A stretch of DNA of 64,000 nucleotides from Ananas comosus. Lineage: Eukaryota > Streptophyta > Magnoliopsida > Poales > Bromeliaceae. Position numbers and translations under genes: made by a program. The notes beneath the pieces are model-generated. The model did not search any database, was not told the DNA's origin, and saw nothing but the letters and a program-made list of their open reading frames with translations. The DNA is taken from positions 9,999,692 to 10,063,691 of the forward strand of contig NC_033630.1 in assembly GCF_001540865.1 (NCBI RefSeq), given 5' to 3'. Of the stretch, positions 32,534-43,382 are shown one piece after another (within the stretch, counting starts at the first letter, position 1; each line of letters opens with the position of its first letter).

Positions 32534-35159
32534 TGTCACGCCCCGGGACCGATGCCAATTTGGCCCGACCCGAGCACGTCAAACAGACGCCGAACGGACA
32601 GAGTTTTCCCTATCCGCCCAAGGCTCATCACATGTACATTTTCATCAATAGAGAAAAGCACTAGCGGAAACATACACAAACGGCTTACACGAGGGTAAGC
32701 AATAGCCATTAGTGAAAGAAAAAGGAAACTAAACATTCACAAGTAATATGATTCATTTTAGATCATATACATTGCATCCATCTCTTACATTTAGGATTCT
32801 TTGCATTTCATTACATAATTTCATCATTTCTTTCTTACATCACATTTACCTCAAAATAAGCTTTACATTCTTTTCTTTACATCGCTAGTCATCAAATACG
32901 AAAGATGAACATAGGGTAGCTACTAACAAAATGTAACCCAACTCCGGTGGCCTCTGACTACGTTGGCGATACCTTTACCCGCGTCGCTCGCCGGCTCGCT
33001 CGATCCGGCTCTGTGAAATAGTGGGGTGAGAACTACAACAAAGTTTCCAGTGGATTCGGCCCAACATCACCGACTTTCCACTAGGACTAACTCAGGCATT
33101 ATAGATAAGGATAAGTAGGATATAGTAACCAATTCTATAACATGATGCTAATATGCCTGAACAATATAAAGAATATCCTTACCATTAAATATATGCAGAT
33201 TATGCATTCTTTCGTTCTATATCTTTACATTTGTCTTTGCTCTTATTCTTTGCTCTTTGCTCTTTGCTCTCGTTCTTTAATCTCAAGGCTAACCCGGGTA
33301 TCGCCACATTGACTTGCTTCACATAAGTCTATCATCGTCGCAGGAACCACCCGCTAGAACCATCCTTACGGTCTACCTCCAACCCGGATGCATAACTCCG
33401 GAGCGCATCGCCCGGAGGGGGAGCGACGCGCTCGAGCACCGGAACTCATAGCAAGCATGATCGAAATCCTTAACTCAAGGATGTATGTTCAATTTGACTT
33501 TACACTATCTAGTGTTCATTACATTTCACTTTATGTTGCCACTCTACGATCATTGCTCTTGCATTTCCTTTACTTTGCTAACTCTAGCAATCATTGCTCT
33601 TTAGCTTTAACACTTCTTTTCTCTTTACACGTTCTTATATGCTCTCCTTTGCTTTAGCTTTAGTATCGTCATCATTCTTTAATATCATATCGACTCTTTG
33701 CTTCACACTAACTCTAGTGTCTCTTTACTTAACATATTAGATGCCACTCGATCTATGTCACAGTGTCACCTGTCTTTTGCTCACACTTGGCTACTCCCAC
33801 ATTTCTTCTCTATGCATACATTATGGTTTGGACATATTTAGGTTCCTCAACCATCTCATTATGCAATTGTGCTCACAATCATGCAATCATCACATTTCAT
33901 TCATTACTTATACCTCTAAATGCATGCAACAATATATAGAACATATGCCAAAAATGACACATTAGCATAGAGAGAATTTCAATGAGTTTGGAAAGCATCC
34001 ACCCACCTTGTAGGTCTCTTTAGGTGCTCCGACGATTTTCTCGGGATTTTAGATCCTTCGTTGCTTTACCTGCGGCAAAACGAAGCCAACTTAGGCCATT
34101 TTGCCCATATCTTTCTATAGACTTTTCGTAAATGCTATCGCGAGCGCACCAACGCGTCGGAAATACCCAATTAGGTTTTTAGAGGGTCAATTGCACTTAG
34201 AAACCTATAGCAAAAAGCCCATTTGGGTGCCTAGCTCCAATGTATATCAAAACCTAAGGTTTGATCTCTTTCGGGAAGCAAAAGTAGCTTCACTATACTC
34301 TAAATATAGTCCATTAAAACCATTCTAGGTTTTCCAAAACCCTAGATTAGATTCACCATTAGAGGTGGGTTAAGCTCACCTTGAGCTCACAACATGGTTT
34401 TGATCTCTAAGAGCAAAAAGAAAGCTTCAACTACTAGATATTCCACTAGAAACCATCTTTAGGTTCATTCAAACCCATTTTAGGTTTTACTATGCATACG
34501 GTTTTCAAAGCTTACCTTATAAGCTTTCCTCTTGCACTTAGAGAGGAAGAAATGAAGCCTCTTGCTCCTTGATCTTTTCCTTCACTTTCTCTCCTTCTTT
34601 CCTTCATTTCTTTCTTTCTTCTTCTTCTCCTTTGTCTTCTAGAAGAGAGAGGGAGAGCGAATGGTGATGTGAGGAAAATGAGAAAAAGCTCTCTCAGCCC
34701 CAACATAACCCATGGTTGCAAAAATGCTAATAAACCCTCAACTTTTATCTTATTCAACTCGCCTGGACTGGCAGATTCTCGTGCTCGGGGACGTCTCCCC
34801 GACTAGGGACGGATACAGGTCTTCGAGAGCTCTCCAGCGCAGCCCAGAGCTGTGCGCGCAATGCGACCAGTCTCTCTCTGGTGGACCGTCTCTCGAGGAG
34901 CGGTTCTCAGGCAGGGACCCGGTTCCCGAGAGCTAATTCCTCAGGACTTAGCCGATTTTCGGCTGTCTATTTCATAACGCGTTCGGGGACCGGTCTTCCA
35001 AACCAGGACCCGTCCCCGAGAGCTCAAAAATCTGCAGTTTTGCATATTTGATTCTATAGCTCTCGAAAACTCCCGTAACTCGCTTTACTCATTTTAACAC
35101 CTCCGGGCTTTCCGAAGTGTACCATCCTCGCACTTTGGTCAATTGACTAAAGTTCGACA
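32534..35159 (-). mobile_element. Nested minus-strand gypsy LTR
   Basis: It begins TGTCACGCCCCGGGACC and ends AAAGTTCGACA, 2626 bp, the typical LTR size here. On the minus strand it starts TGTCGAACTTTAG, then shows decayed ACCGGT-type palindromes (34780-35030), a leader of GAAG/CTTC-rich sequence (34540-34640) and the CACTGGAAAC block at 33045. GTGTA precedes it (32529-32533) and recurs at 35194-35198 rather than immediately after the LTR end. Confidence 0.85.
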
Positions 35160-35649
35160 TTTTTATTTTCTCCGATTTTTATTTCGTTATATCGTGTAGC
35201 CTGTTCTAATTGTAATTATATCATTCTCGTAAGTTCATTTTGGTTAGCTTATAGAAGAATCACATTCTCTATTTTAGGTTCCGACGATTGATTTTGGCGC
35301 AGTTTCGACCAGATAACTGCCTTATCTTTAAGGCTGCGTTAAAGGTAAGCGACGGTCACGTTAGTTTTTGTAAGATAATTTAGAAAAATATTTCGATTGT
35401 ATGAAAATCTTATTTTGTAGATTTTAAATTTAAGGGTTAAGCATATTATTAAATATTTCTGTAAATTGAGCTTCAACTGTGATTGACAAGTTCTTTTAGC
35501 AAAATGAATTTTTGAAACTTGATAATCTGTTCTGTAAATTAGTGACTAGATAATTTTTGAAGTATGATGTCTCTTGGTATTCTGCTATGCTAATGTTGGT
35601 CATGTCGACATGTATTTTGTTATAGAAGCGAGCTTCGTCTGGTATTGTG

Positions 35650-35800
35650 CCTTCGGGTGTCTGCGCCTATTCGCGCCTCTGCTTTGTTTGCGCCTACGGG
35701 TGCCTCTGTTTTGTATATGCACCTTTGGTGCCTTTGTTCTGTTTGCGCCTTCGGGTGCCTCTGTTTTGTTTATGCCTTCGGGTGTCTTTGGATCTCGCCA
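35650..35800 (+). repeat. Imperfect tandem repeat, CGCCT(T/A)CGGGTGCCTCTGTTTTG unit
   Basis: Four to six degenerate copies of a unit of about 30 bp centred on CTTCGGGTGCCTCTG. The sister LTR has the same block with fewer units at 41035-41110, so copy number varies between family members. Confidence 0.7.
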
Positions 35801-36449
35801 ACGGATCATATGATATAGTTAGGTGCCGGAGACTTAACATCTATTTCGTTTATTTCCTGAATGAGAAATGCATAAAAAAAAATTATAATTTCAGACCAAT
35901 CTGAATTTTTGAGTTTTGATAAATTCTTGTTTTCTAAATTTTGCAGATTAAAAACCAGTCGCTTGAATTAATTTTTGTATTTGTTTATTTATTTGTATTG
36001 TATGCTTAATCCGACTAATGTGGTGTATGGTTGCTTACCCAGGTACCGAGACTGATTTACCGGACGGGACGAGAACGAGTGAATGTTAGACCTAGCTAGT
36101 TTTGATTTTAGTCCCTTTTGTTTTTACATCTAGTATTTTCGGATTATCTATGATCGTTTGTTATCTGCTTTTATTTCGTTATTTCTTTGTACCCACTTTT
36201 GTCACTTATGGTATTTTGTAGACCGAATCTCTCTTGTGATTCGTAGTAAGCTTTAGTTTTATAGATGTTAGAATTCCGTTTGATTTTAGTTGAAATTCAA
36301 TTTCTTAGTCTCATCTTATGATTCTTTGGATTTAGTGGAAAATTTGGTAATCATCTTTTTGCTAGCTTCCGTCTGATTCTGTAGCCTTGCATATTTGCCA
36401 GTTTAGCAGGTATGCGGCGTCTGTTATGCCTCGGGTTTGGGGCGTGACA

Positions 36450-37504
36450 GAGAAACACTACTGTCATCCACTACATAATGTAACAATATGCTAAAAAGCC
36501 CTCCAAGTATCAAATACTCTTAGCTCAGCCAAATTGAATAGTTTCGGGCACCCGGAAGCTTTACTCAGGTGTCCGAAACCTCTTAAACAGTTCCCTTTGG
36601 GCACCCCTCCATTGCTTTTGACAGTCTAAATCCTCTCTTGGCTGCGCTCGGATCGATTTGGGCATTTGGAACCTGCGCTGAAATCATGCTGACTCACAAG
36701 TGTACACATATACTCTGACACCTATCCAAACACTGTTCCAAAACTATTCGGGCTTCTACAGTGCTTAATCGGGGAGTCAAAAATGAGGGTCCGAAACCAC
36801 CAAAATCCTCAACTCACCACATCTAAGGGCCATAAACCATTTTCGAGCATTCGAAATGACATCCAACAGCACAGGTTTAGCTAATTTTGATTTCTGACTC
36901 CGTTTTTGTATCTATTTCGTGCCAAACGTTTCCAACTCAATCCAACATTCTAAAAACATGCTGACTAACAACCCACACTGCAATCTTACCTATTTGTCAA
37001 TGCCCAATATTCTACACCCTAGCACCTAAGGGGAATCGCTATTGCGCCCTAGCACCCTTTTTAACGTGACACTTTCAAAGGATACAGTTTGTGGAATTGC
37101 GACCTCTACAAGTTTTGACAAACTCGGCGAGCATGATCATGTTCCTTTATACAAGAGAATGCACTATCATACCATGGTGCAAATACCTAGATCTACCAAT
37201 CCCTTGTATACTTATTCGAAACGAAATGCAACTACAGCAATATATGACATGCTAGATTTACTTTGTTCAATATGAATTGTCATCATTTTCTAGTTGCGCT
37301 TGATGTTCAAGTTTATGCATGATCACGATATTCATGTGTGGCAATTATTATAATATCTAGTATTGCATTTTGAATCCACTATGTCCATACAAAACTAGTT
37401 TCTACTACTAGTTATATACAAGTTTTAGTGTTACCAAGTAAGATAGGTGGCATTCTACTTATTCCATAATCTCTGAAATATAGGGAAAAGTAATCACTAG
37501 CATA
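36450..37504. other. Intergenic DNA, probably degenerate LTR
   Basis: GTTTCGGGCACCCGGAAGC and GGTGTCCGAAACC (36540-36580) recall copia LTR upstream sequence. A 77-residue frame at 37042-37275 is unlike any protein I know. No gene is supported. Confidence 0.35.
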
Positions 37505-37512
37505 CATACATA

Positions 37513-38086
37513 TAGACCTAGCAAACGGGTGGATTGGGTAACCCAGGGGCGGGTCATTGTACCCGCGGGTTATTTGGGCATGGGTAAAATTTACCCACAA
37601 ATTTTTGGGTAGCCAACATCTTTACCCATACCCGCCCGCGGGTGGGCGGGTAGGTATGCGGGTTACCCGCAATTTTTTTTTTTCTTTTTTCTCTTATATT
37701 TTTTAAATGCAAATACATATAAATAAGTTTTAAAAATATAGCATAATTTATTATTTAAAATATCATAACATACAATAAAAATATTTAAAGTCTTAAAATA
37801 AAAAAATTTCGTAATATAAAAGACGCGGTAAGAAATTAGGGTTAGAATTTTTAAGATGGATAAATAAAAATATATGTATTTTAATTAAGAAAATATATTT
37901 TTTAATTAAAAAGTATATGTGCGGGTACCCGTGGGTACCCGCGGGTTACCCAAAATGCCCACAGCTTAATGGGTACCCACCCGTTTTACCCGTAATTTTT
38001 TGGGTTTGAAAAGTTGGTACCCATACCCGCAAATTTGCGGGTAACCCGCGGGCACTCGCGGGTATGGGTCGAGATTGCCAGGTCTA
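37513..38086. mobile_element. Non-autonomous hAT element, 574 bp
   Basis: The ends are TAGACCTAGCAA and, reverse-complemented, TAGACCTGGCAA: a 12 bp terminal inverted repeat with one mismatch. The flanks CATACATA and CATACATG are an 8 bp duplication with one change, diagnostic for hAT. Both ends carry dense GGGTA/TACCC/CGCGGGT motifs (37520-37680 and 37920-38070) around an A+T-rich core, so the element can fold into a long imperfect hairpin. Confidence 0.9.
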
Positions 38087-39576
38087 CATACATGTCAAAT
38101 AAGAAAGAAGAAATAGTAATACACTCTAGAACACTTAACCAATATGTTTATGCATGAACTCAAATGAAGCATAGAGAGAAATTCAACCGCTTCGAAAGGC
38201 ACCGCGCACACTCGATTTATTGCTAATTGCTAGAGAAACCACTCAATTGAATGGTCATATGCGATTCATCCAACTCTAAGACCAGTTTGACCAAAAACCT
38301 TCAAAATCGGTCCAATCATGCCAATTGGAGGTTGCAACCTTGACCTAAAATAGTTTTTTATTATTTTTCATGGCAATTTACCCTTCAATTAGCGTCTCTA
38401 ATATATAGTAAATTTGGTTTGAACTATAATAACCATAAAATTTGAATATTGAATAAATTAAATTATTTAAATTCAAGTTGGAAATGTTGAATTGAATTTA
38501 TATTCAAATCTTGGAAGTTGAGAGAGAAAGGGCTTATTCCGCAAACCGGCAACCATTTCAAATGAAACAAAAACACTAATTTAATAGTCTGCCAATGCCG
38601 GAAGTCGTGGTGTAGTCCGTTTTCGAATTCGGTGAGTCGAAAGCACGAAAAAATTTCAAGAATCGAGAAATAGTCAAAATTGGAAATTGGGTATTTTTGC
38701 CCCGAACCCACCACGCCTGCAACCCAGAGGTCCAGCGACCCTCCTCCGAGAAACTGTCGGCCCCCGTGCCCACGGATCTCCCCTGAAGCAATAAGCAAGG
38801 CTTGGCTGCAGCTTGTTGTGCCGTCGCAATTGCCACACCCCGCCCTCGCCGCTAGCATAGGGGGACTCTAGACCACCCTCCCGTACCACCCCGACATCCT
38901 ATGGTCGCCCCTATCGTCGGAATCCTAGAATTAACTCGAGTTCATCTTGGGTTGACTGCTGCTTCTTGAGTGCCGCATTTGCCTCCCACTGCCAGCAATC
39001 GACCCCACCAGTCCTCCCTCCTCCAGTCGGCATGCGCCATCTTCGGACGCCAGAACTCAAAGTGTGGTCGGTGATGTCCTAGCCGTCCTAAACTAGGGTT
39101 TTCTTGGGCTGGCTTCTCTGTTATGGCCATCCTGGCTATCGATGACCCTCTGGAAGGTAAGCATGTCCTCCAAAGGTATTGTGGACATTCGTGCTAACCT
39201 TCGTTGCAGTCGAAACCCTAATTTGTGGATTCAACTGTATCGCTATTTGTGACCTTGAAATCTACAATTTGCATAGCCTCGACGTGCTCCTTGGCCATCC
39301 TTCGCGCTTCAGACAGCAACCTTGGGCTTCAGCACATCACGACCTATCATCATGCACTGCTGGTTGGGTTTCTAAGCTCGCAAAATTCGATAACAAGTCA
39401 AAACCTTAATATTTTACATATATAATCCAAATAGATGTAAGTTTAGGGGCTTTTATCCAAATAGGCCATGTGGGCTGCCTCAGGCAATGTGAAGCCACAG
39501 CACTTGACCTCTGGACTAATCATCCTAGGTTTAGGGTTTTGGTGCGTTAATCGGTAAAATTGGCCTATCGAACGCA
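38087..39576. other. Degenerate minus-strand LTR-like sequence
   Basis: GCATAGAGAGAAATTCAACC (38170) resembles the GCATAGAGAGAATTTC stretch of the LTR at 33964. It is followed by a G+C-richer stretch (38690-39130) with overlapping frames on both strands. No terminal repeats are recognised, and the frames have no protein-family features. Confidence 0.35.
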
Positions 39577-39581
39577 ATTTC

Positions 39582-41783
39582 TGTAACACCCCATACCCTT
39601 AACCTATTGTTTTGACTTATATTCCTATTAAGTTTGGACCTTTTTGTAATTTCAAATCTTTGAGGGACTCGGCAGCATAGTGTTGCTTAATTAATCCCTA
39701 GTTTAATTAAATTAGGTCTTTTTCTTTTCATTCCTTACGAACCCCCAACCCGATCACCTCTTTCCCGCTCGATCTCTCTCCCCTCCACGTCCGTACGACC
39801 TCCACTGTTTCGCACGTGCACGCGTGACGCCCTCTGATCACTGCCGTCGTCGCCGTCATCTGTAGCCGCCTCCGTCGCAGTCATCTGTAGCCGCCTCCGT
39901 CGCAATCCTCATTGGCCGTTATTATTATTTTTTGGTTCACTATCGACGGCATCTTGCCGTCGTCTTCACCGTTTTCGAGAAGGTTTTCTTCTTTTTCTCG
40001 TATTTTACCTCTATATCGAATCTTGTGATCATCCAACCTCCTTGTTCATCGTTATATTTTTATTTTGAATACTCGCCTCATGATGATCGAAATTTAAAAC
40101 TATCAAAATCTGATTTGCTTTGATCTAAATATTTGTTGCTTGAACTATCATTTTATCTTGCATCTTTATCTGATTTAGTTATATAAATTCTGCATATTGT
40201 ACACACTTTTGGAATGCCCGCTATATGTTCGATAAAATGCCTAAGAGAAGGCATATATTGTTTTGTTTCCAATATTGATCCTATCTAATTACTGATTTCA
40301 AATCATATATTTCAACATTTGAAAACCCTCTTTTTGATCATTAGATCCTTCGTTTATTATTTAAAACTTTATTTATATCATCTTGCTTCTTTGAATAGTT
40401 TAATTGTTGAAATTCTCTCATCCTTTGATTGTTAATTGAGTTTTGTCGAGTTTATTATTTTAAAGCCTTCCTGAGCTCCATCTCAACCTATCAGCATGTA
40501 TTTGTCACCGGTCATGTCAATCTGTGTGAGCCTATTCAAAATCTAAAATTTTGTATGAGCTTCCTTCCATATATGTATATATAAATATCCTTTTTATAAG
40601 TTCATTTTTTTTTAGTAGCTTATAGAGAATCGCATGTCTCTATTTTAGATTCCGACGATTGATTTCTGCGCATTTTCGACTGGATATATTTTTTATCCTA
40701 AAGCTGCGTTAAGGTAAGCGACCGGACACTTGTTAGTTTTTCGTAAAATAATTTAGAAAAATATTTCGATTGTATGAAAATCTTATTTTGTAGATTTTAA
40801 AATTAAGGGTTAAGCATATTATTAAATATTTCTGTATATTGAGCTTCAACTGTGATTGACGGGTCCTTTTAATAAAATAAATTTTTGAAATTTGAAAATC
40901 TGTTTTGTAAATTAGTGACTGGATAATTTTTGAATTATGATGTCTCCTGGTATTATGCTATGCTATGTTGGCCATGTCGACATGTATTTTGTTATAGAAG
41001 CGAGCTTCGTCTTTGTATTGCCCCTTCGTGTGTCTGCGTCTATCCGCGCCTCTGTTTCGTTTGCGTCTTCGGGCGCCTCTGTTTTGTTTGCGCCTTCGGG
41101 TGCCTCTGGATCTCGCCAACGGATCACACAATATAGTTAGTTGCCGGAGACTTAATATCTATTTCGTTTATTTGCTGAAAAAGAAATGCATTTGTAAAAT
41201 TATAATTTCAAACCGATCTGAACTTTAAGTTTTGATAAATTCTTGTTTTTTTGAAATTTGACAAATTGAAAACTAGTCGCTTGAATTAATTTTTGTATTC
41301 ATTTATTTATTGTATTGTATGCTTAATCCGACTAATGTGGTGTATGGTTGCTTACCCAGATACCGAGACTGATTTGCCAAGCGGGGCCGGGACCGAGTGA
41401 ACGTTAGATATAGTTAGTGTTCGATTTTAGTCTCTTTTGTTTTATATCTAGTGTTTTTAGATGTGAATTTTGGACTTCGTAAACGATCATTTGTTTATCT
41501 GTTTTTGTTTCGTTATTTCTACGTCCCCCTATTTTGTTATTTATGGAATCTGTTGGACCGAAATTTTGTTTGTGTTCCGTAATAAAATCGAGTTCTACTT
41601 ATGTGAGAATTTGTTTGATTCTAGTTGAAATTAAATTGCTGATCTCATCTCTTGATTCTTTGGATTTAGCGGAAAAATTTGTAAAAATCTTTTTGCTTGT
41701 TTCTGTCTGATTCTGTAGCCTTATATATTTGCTAATTTAGCAGGTATGCGGCGTCTGTTACGCCTCGGGTTCGGGGTGTGACA
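39582..41783 (+). mobile_element. Solo gypsy-type LTR, TGTAACACCCCATAC family, TSD ATTTC
   Basis: 2202 bp from TGTAACACCCCATACC to TCGGGGTGTGACA. ATTTC stands directly on both sides (39577-39581 and 41784-41788). With no internal sequence and a perfect 5 bp duplication, this is a solo LTR left by LTR-LTR recombination. Confidence 0.93.
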
Positions 41784-41838
41784 ATTTCAGTTCGAGTTTC
41801 GCATTTTATCAACTTAAATGCCCGTTTCTGTCGTTGCG

Positions 41839-42347
41839 CACTACAACAAAAACGGTCTATAGCGACACTTTTAAATGTAGGTACATGTCAAAAAAGTGCT
41901 GTTAGCTAAAATTACCGACACTTTTAAAAAGTGTTGCTATATGTGGGGTCGCTAGGTATATAGTGACAGTTAAAGAGTGTCGCTATAACCTAAAAGAGTG
42001 CTGCTAATTTACCAACACTTATTTAAGCATTTAGCAACCGCCGAAACTCTATCTCATTGGCTGCGATGGCGGAGGAGGACGACAGGAAAGGCTCTTCGTC
42101 TAGAATTTCAGTGGATTGAGTGAAGAGAGAAGAAAAGATGGTAATTGATTTTTCTTTTCTTTTTTTCATTTTGTTTGTAATCGGCCAAATGGGACTGGGT
42201 GTGGGAGTTTGAGTAGAGTAATATTTTATTTTTGGTTCGATTCGGCTTTAATATTTAGGCATTAGTAGAATTTTTTTAGTTTTAGCATAAATGGACACTC
42301 AAAAATGTCCAAACATGTGTCCTATAACCTAATTCTGTTGTATTGTG
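41839..42347 (-). mobile_element. Non-autonomous CACTA element, copy 2, TSD GCG
   Basis: It starts CACTACAACAAAAACGG and ends AATTCTGTTGTATTGTG, i.e. CACAATACAACAG read inward: one terminal CACTA has become CACAA. GCG flanks both sides. At 509 bp it aligns in reverse with copy 1 (4585-5107), including the GTGTCGCTATAACCT and TCTTCGTCTAGAATTTCAGT blocks. Confidence 0.88.
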
Positions 42348-42374
42348 GCGACGCCAAGGTGAGATTGTTATATT

Positions 42375-42745
42375 AAGGGGAAAACTTCAAAAATCTCCCC
42401 TGTGGTTTCTAGTTTTTCATTTGCCCCCTGTGGTTTAAACTGTATCAATTGTCCCTGTGGTTTCGTTTTTATCATTTTCAGAGGTGGAGCTCTTTTTTGT
42501 TTATTTCATTAAACTACTATACAAAAAATTTCAAGATACGGCCATCCGAAATTTATCAAAATATTCCTTTAGTACCGCTTTATTATATTTATCAAGTGAT
42601 ATTAGAAAAATAAAATAATAAAATTCGATAAGAAAAAGAGAAAGAAGAAGCCAACAAGGGGGGGCAAGATTGATTATATTTTAAACCACAGGGGGGGCAA
42701 ACTGAGAAACTAGGAAACCACAGGGGGGTTTTTTGAGTAGTTTTC
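42375..42745. mobile_element. MITE with inverted CCACAGGGGG repeats
   Basis: Left end GGGGAAAACTTCAAAAATCT, then CCCCTGTGGTTTCTAG. The right end, reverse-complemented, reads GAAAACTACTCAAAAAACCC, then CCCCTGTGGTTTCCTAG. TATATT lies on both sides (42369-42374 and 42746-42751). The 3' LTR has the uninterrupted site TGTTATATTTGG. No coding capacity; superfamily uncertain. Confidence 0.75.
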
Positions 42746-43382
42746 TATATTTTAGTTTAGATATTGTAGTTACTTAAATTGGAGTTAATCCTAATCTAAT
42801 GGGATTTATATAATTTAGATTTAATTTGGTATATATGGATTATTAATTAGGAGTGTAATTCTAATCTGAATTAGAATTAGAATCTAGTTAAGGAGACATG
42901 TATTAAATATACATGTTAGGCCAAGTTAATGAGGCGGCGACTCAATTAAGAGGCCATGCAAAATTAATCCAAGCCATTGGGTCGCATCCATACGGAGCAG
43001 CAATGTAGCTGTGGCAGCGGAGATAAACATTGTTCTAATTAAGGCACGAGCTCTCAGCTAATGAAGCCGGCAACATTAATTAATAGGCGGCTCTCGGAGT
43101 CTGTACGGGTCGGTGGAGAGAAGCATCTTTTGAAGTCTTTTACGCGCGGTTGAGAGAGGAAGGCCCTAATTATTAAGCCTAGCCTAATTCAATTAAGCTC
43201 TTGTTGGTCCGTACGGTTTAAGGGGCTGCAGACTAATTAGAAACTATTGTCTCTAATTAAGCAGAGCATGCATGTTGGTTCCGTCGGGTGGGTCGGTTGG
43301 AGTGAGACGAGAAGCCACTTTTGGAGTTGCTTGTCTTGGCGGCGTTTCCGATCCTACATTAAGTTTTGTCCTTGAGAGATTC

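Larger units (their letters stand above)
31537..36449 (+). mobile_element. Gypsy-type LTR of the TGTAACACCCCATAC family, split by a nested LTR
   Basis: It starts TGTAACACCCCATAC and ends TTGGGGCGTGACA. Removing the nested insertion (32534-35193) leaves about 2.25 kb, matching the 2202 bp solo LTR at 39582-41783 throughout, including the repeated CCTTCGGGTGCCTCTGTTTTG zone (35650-35800). ACTAC precedes the LTR and occurs again at 36457-36461, seven bases after its end, so it is probably a solo LTR. No internal coding region adjoins. Confidence 0.85.

Noticed and set aside
37042..37275. 77-codon frame with protein-like composition
   Set aside because: No recognisable family, no supporting neighbour, and it is in a region of decayed repeats.
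38463..38889. Overlapping minus-strand frames up to 131 codons
   Set aside because: Low-complexity, no known motif, and three frames open in the same stretch; probably degenerate LTR.
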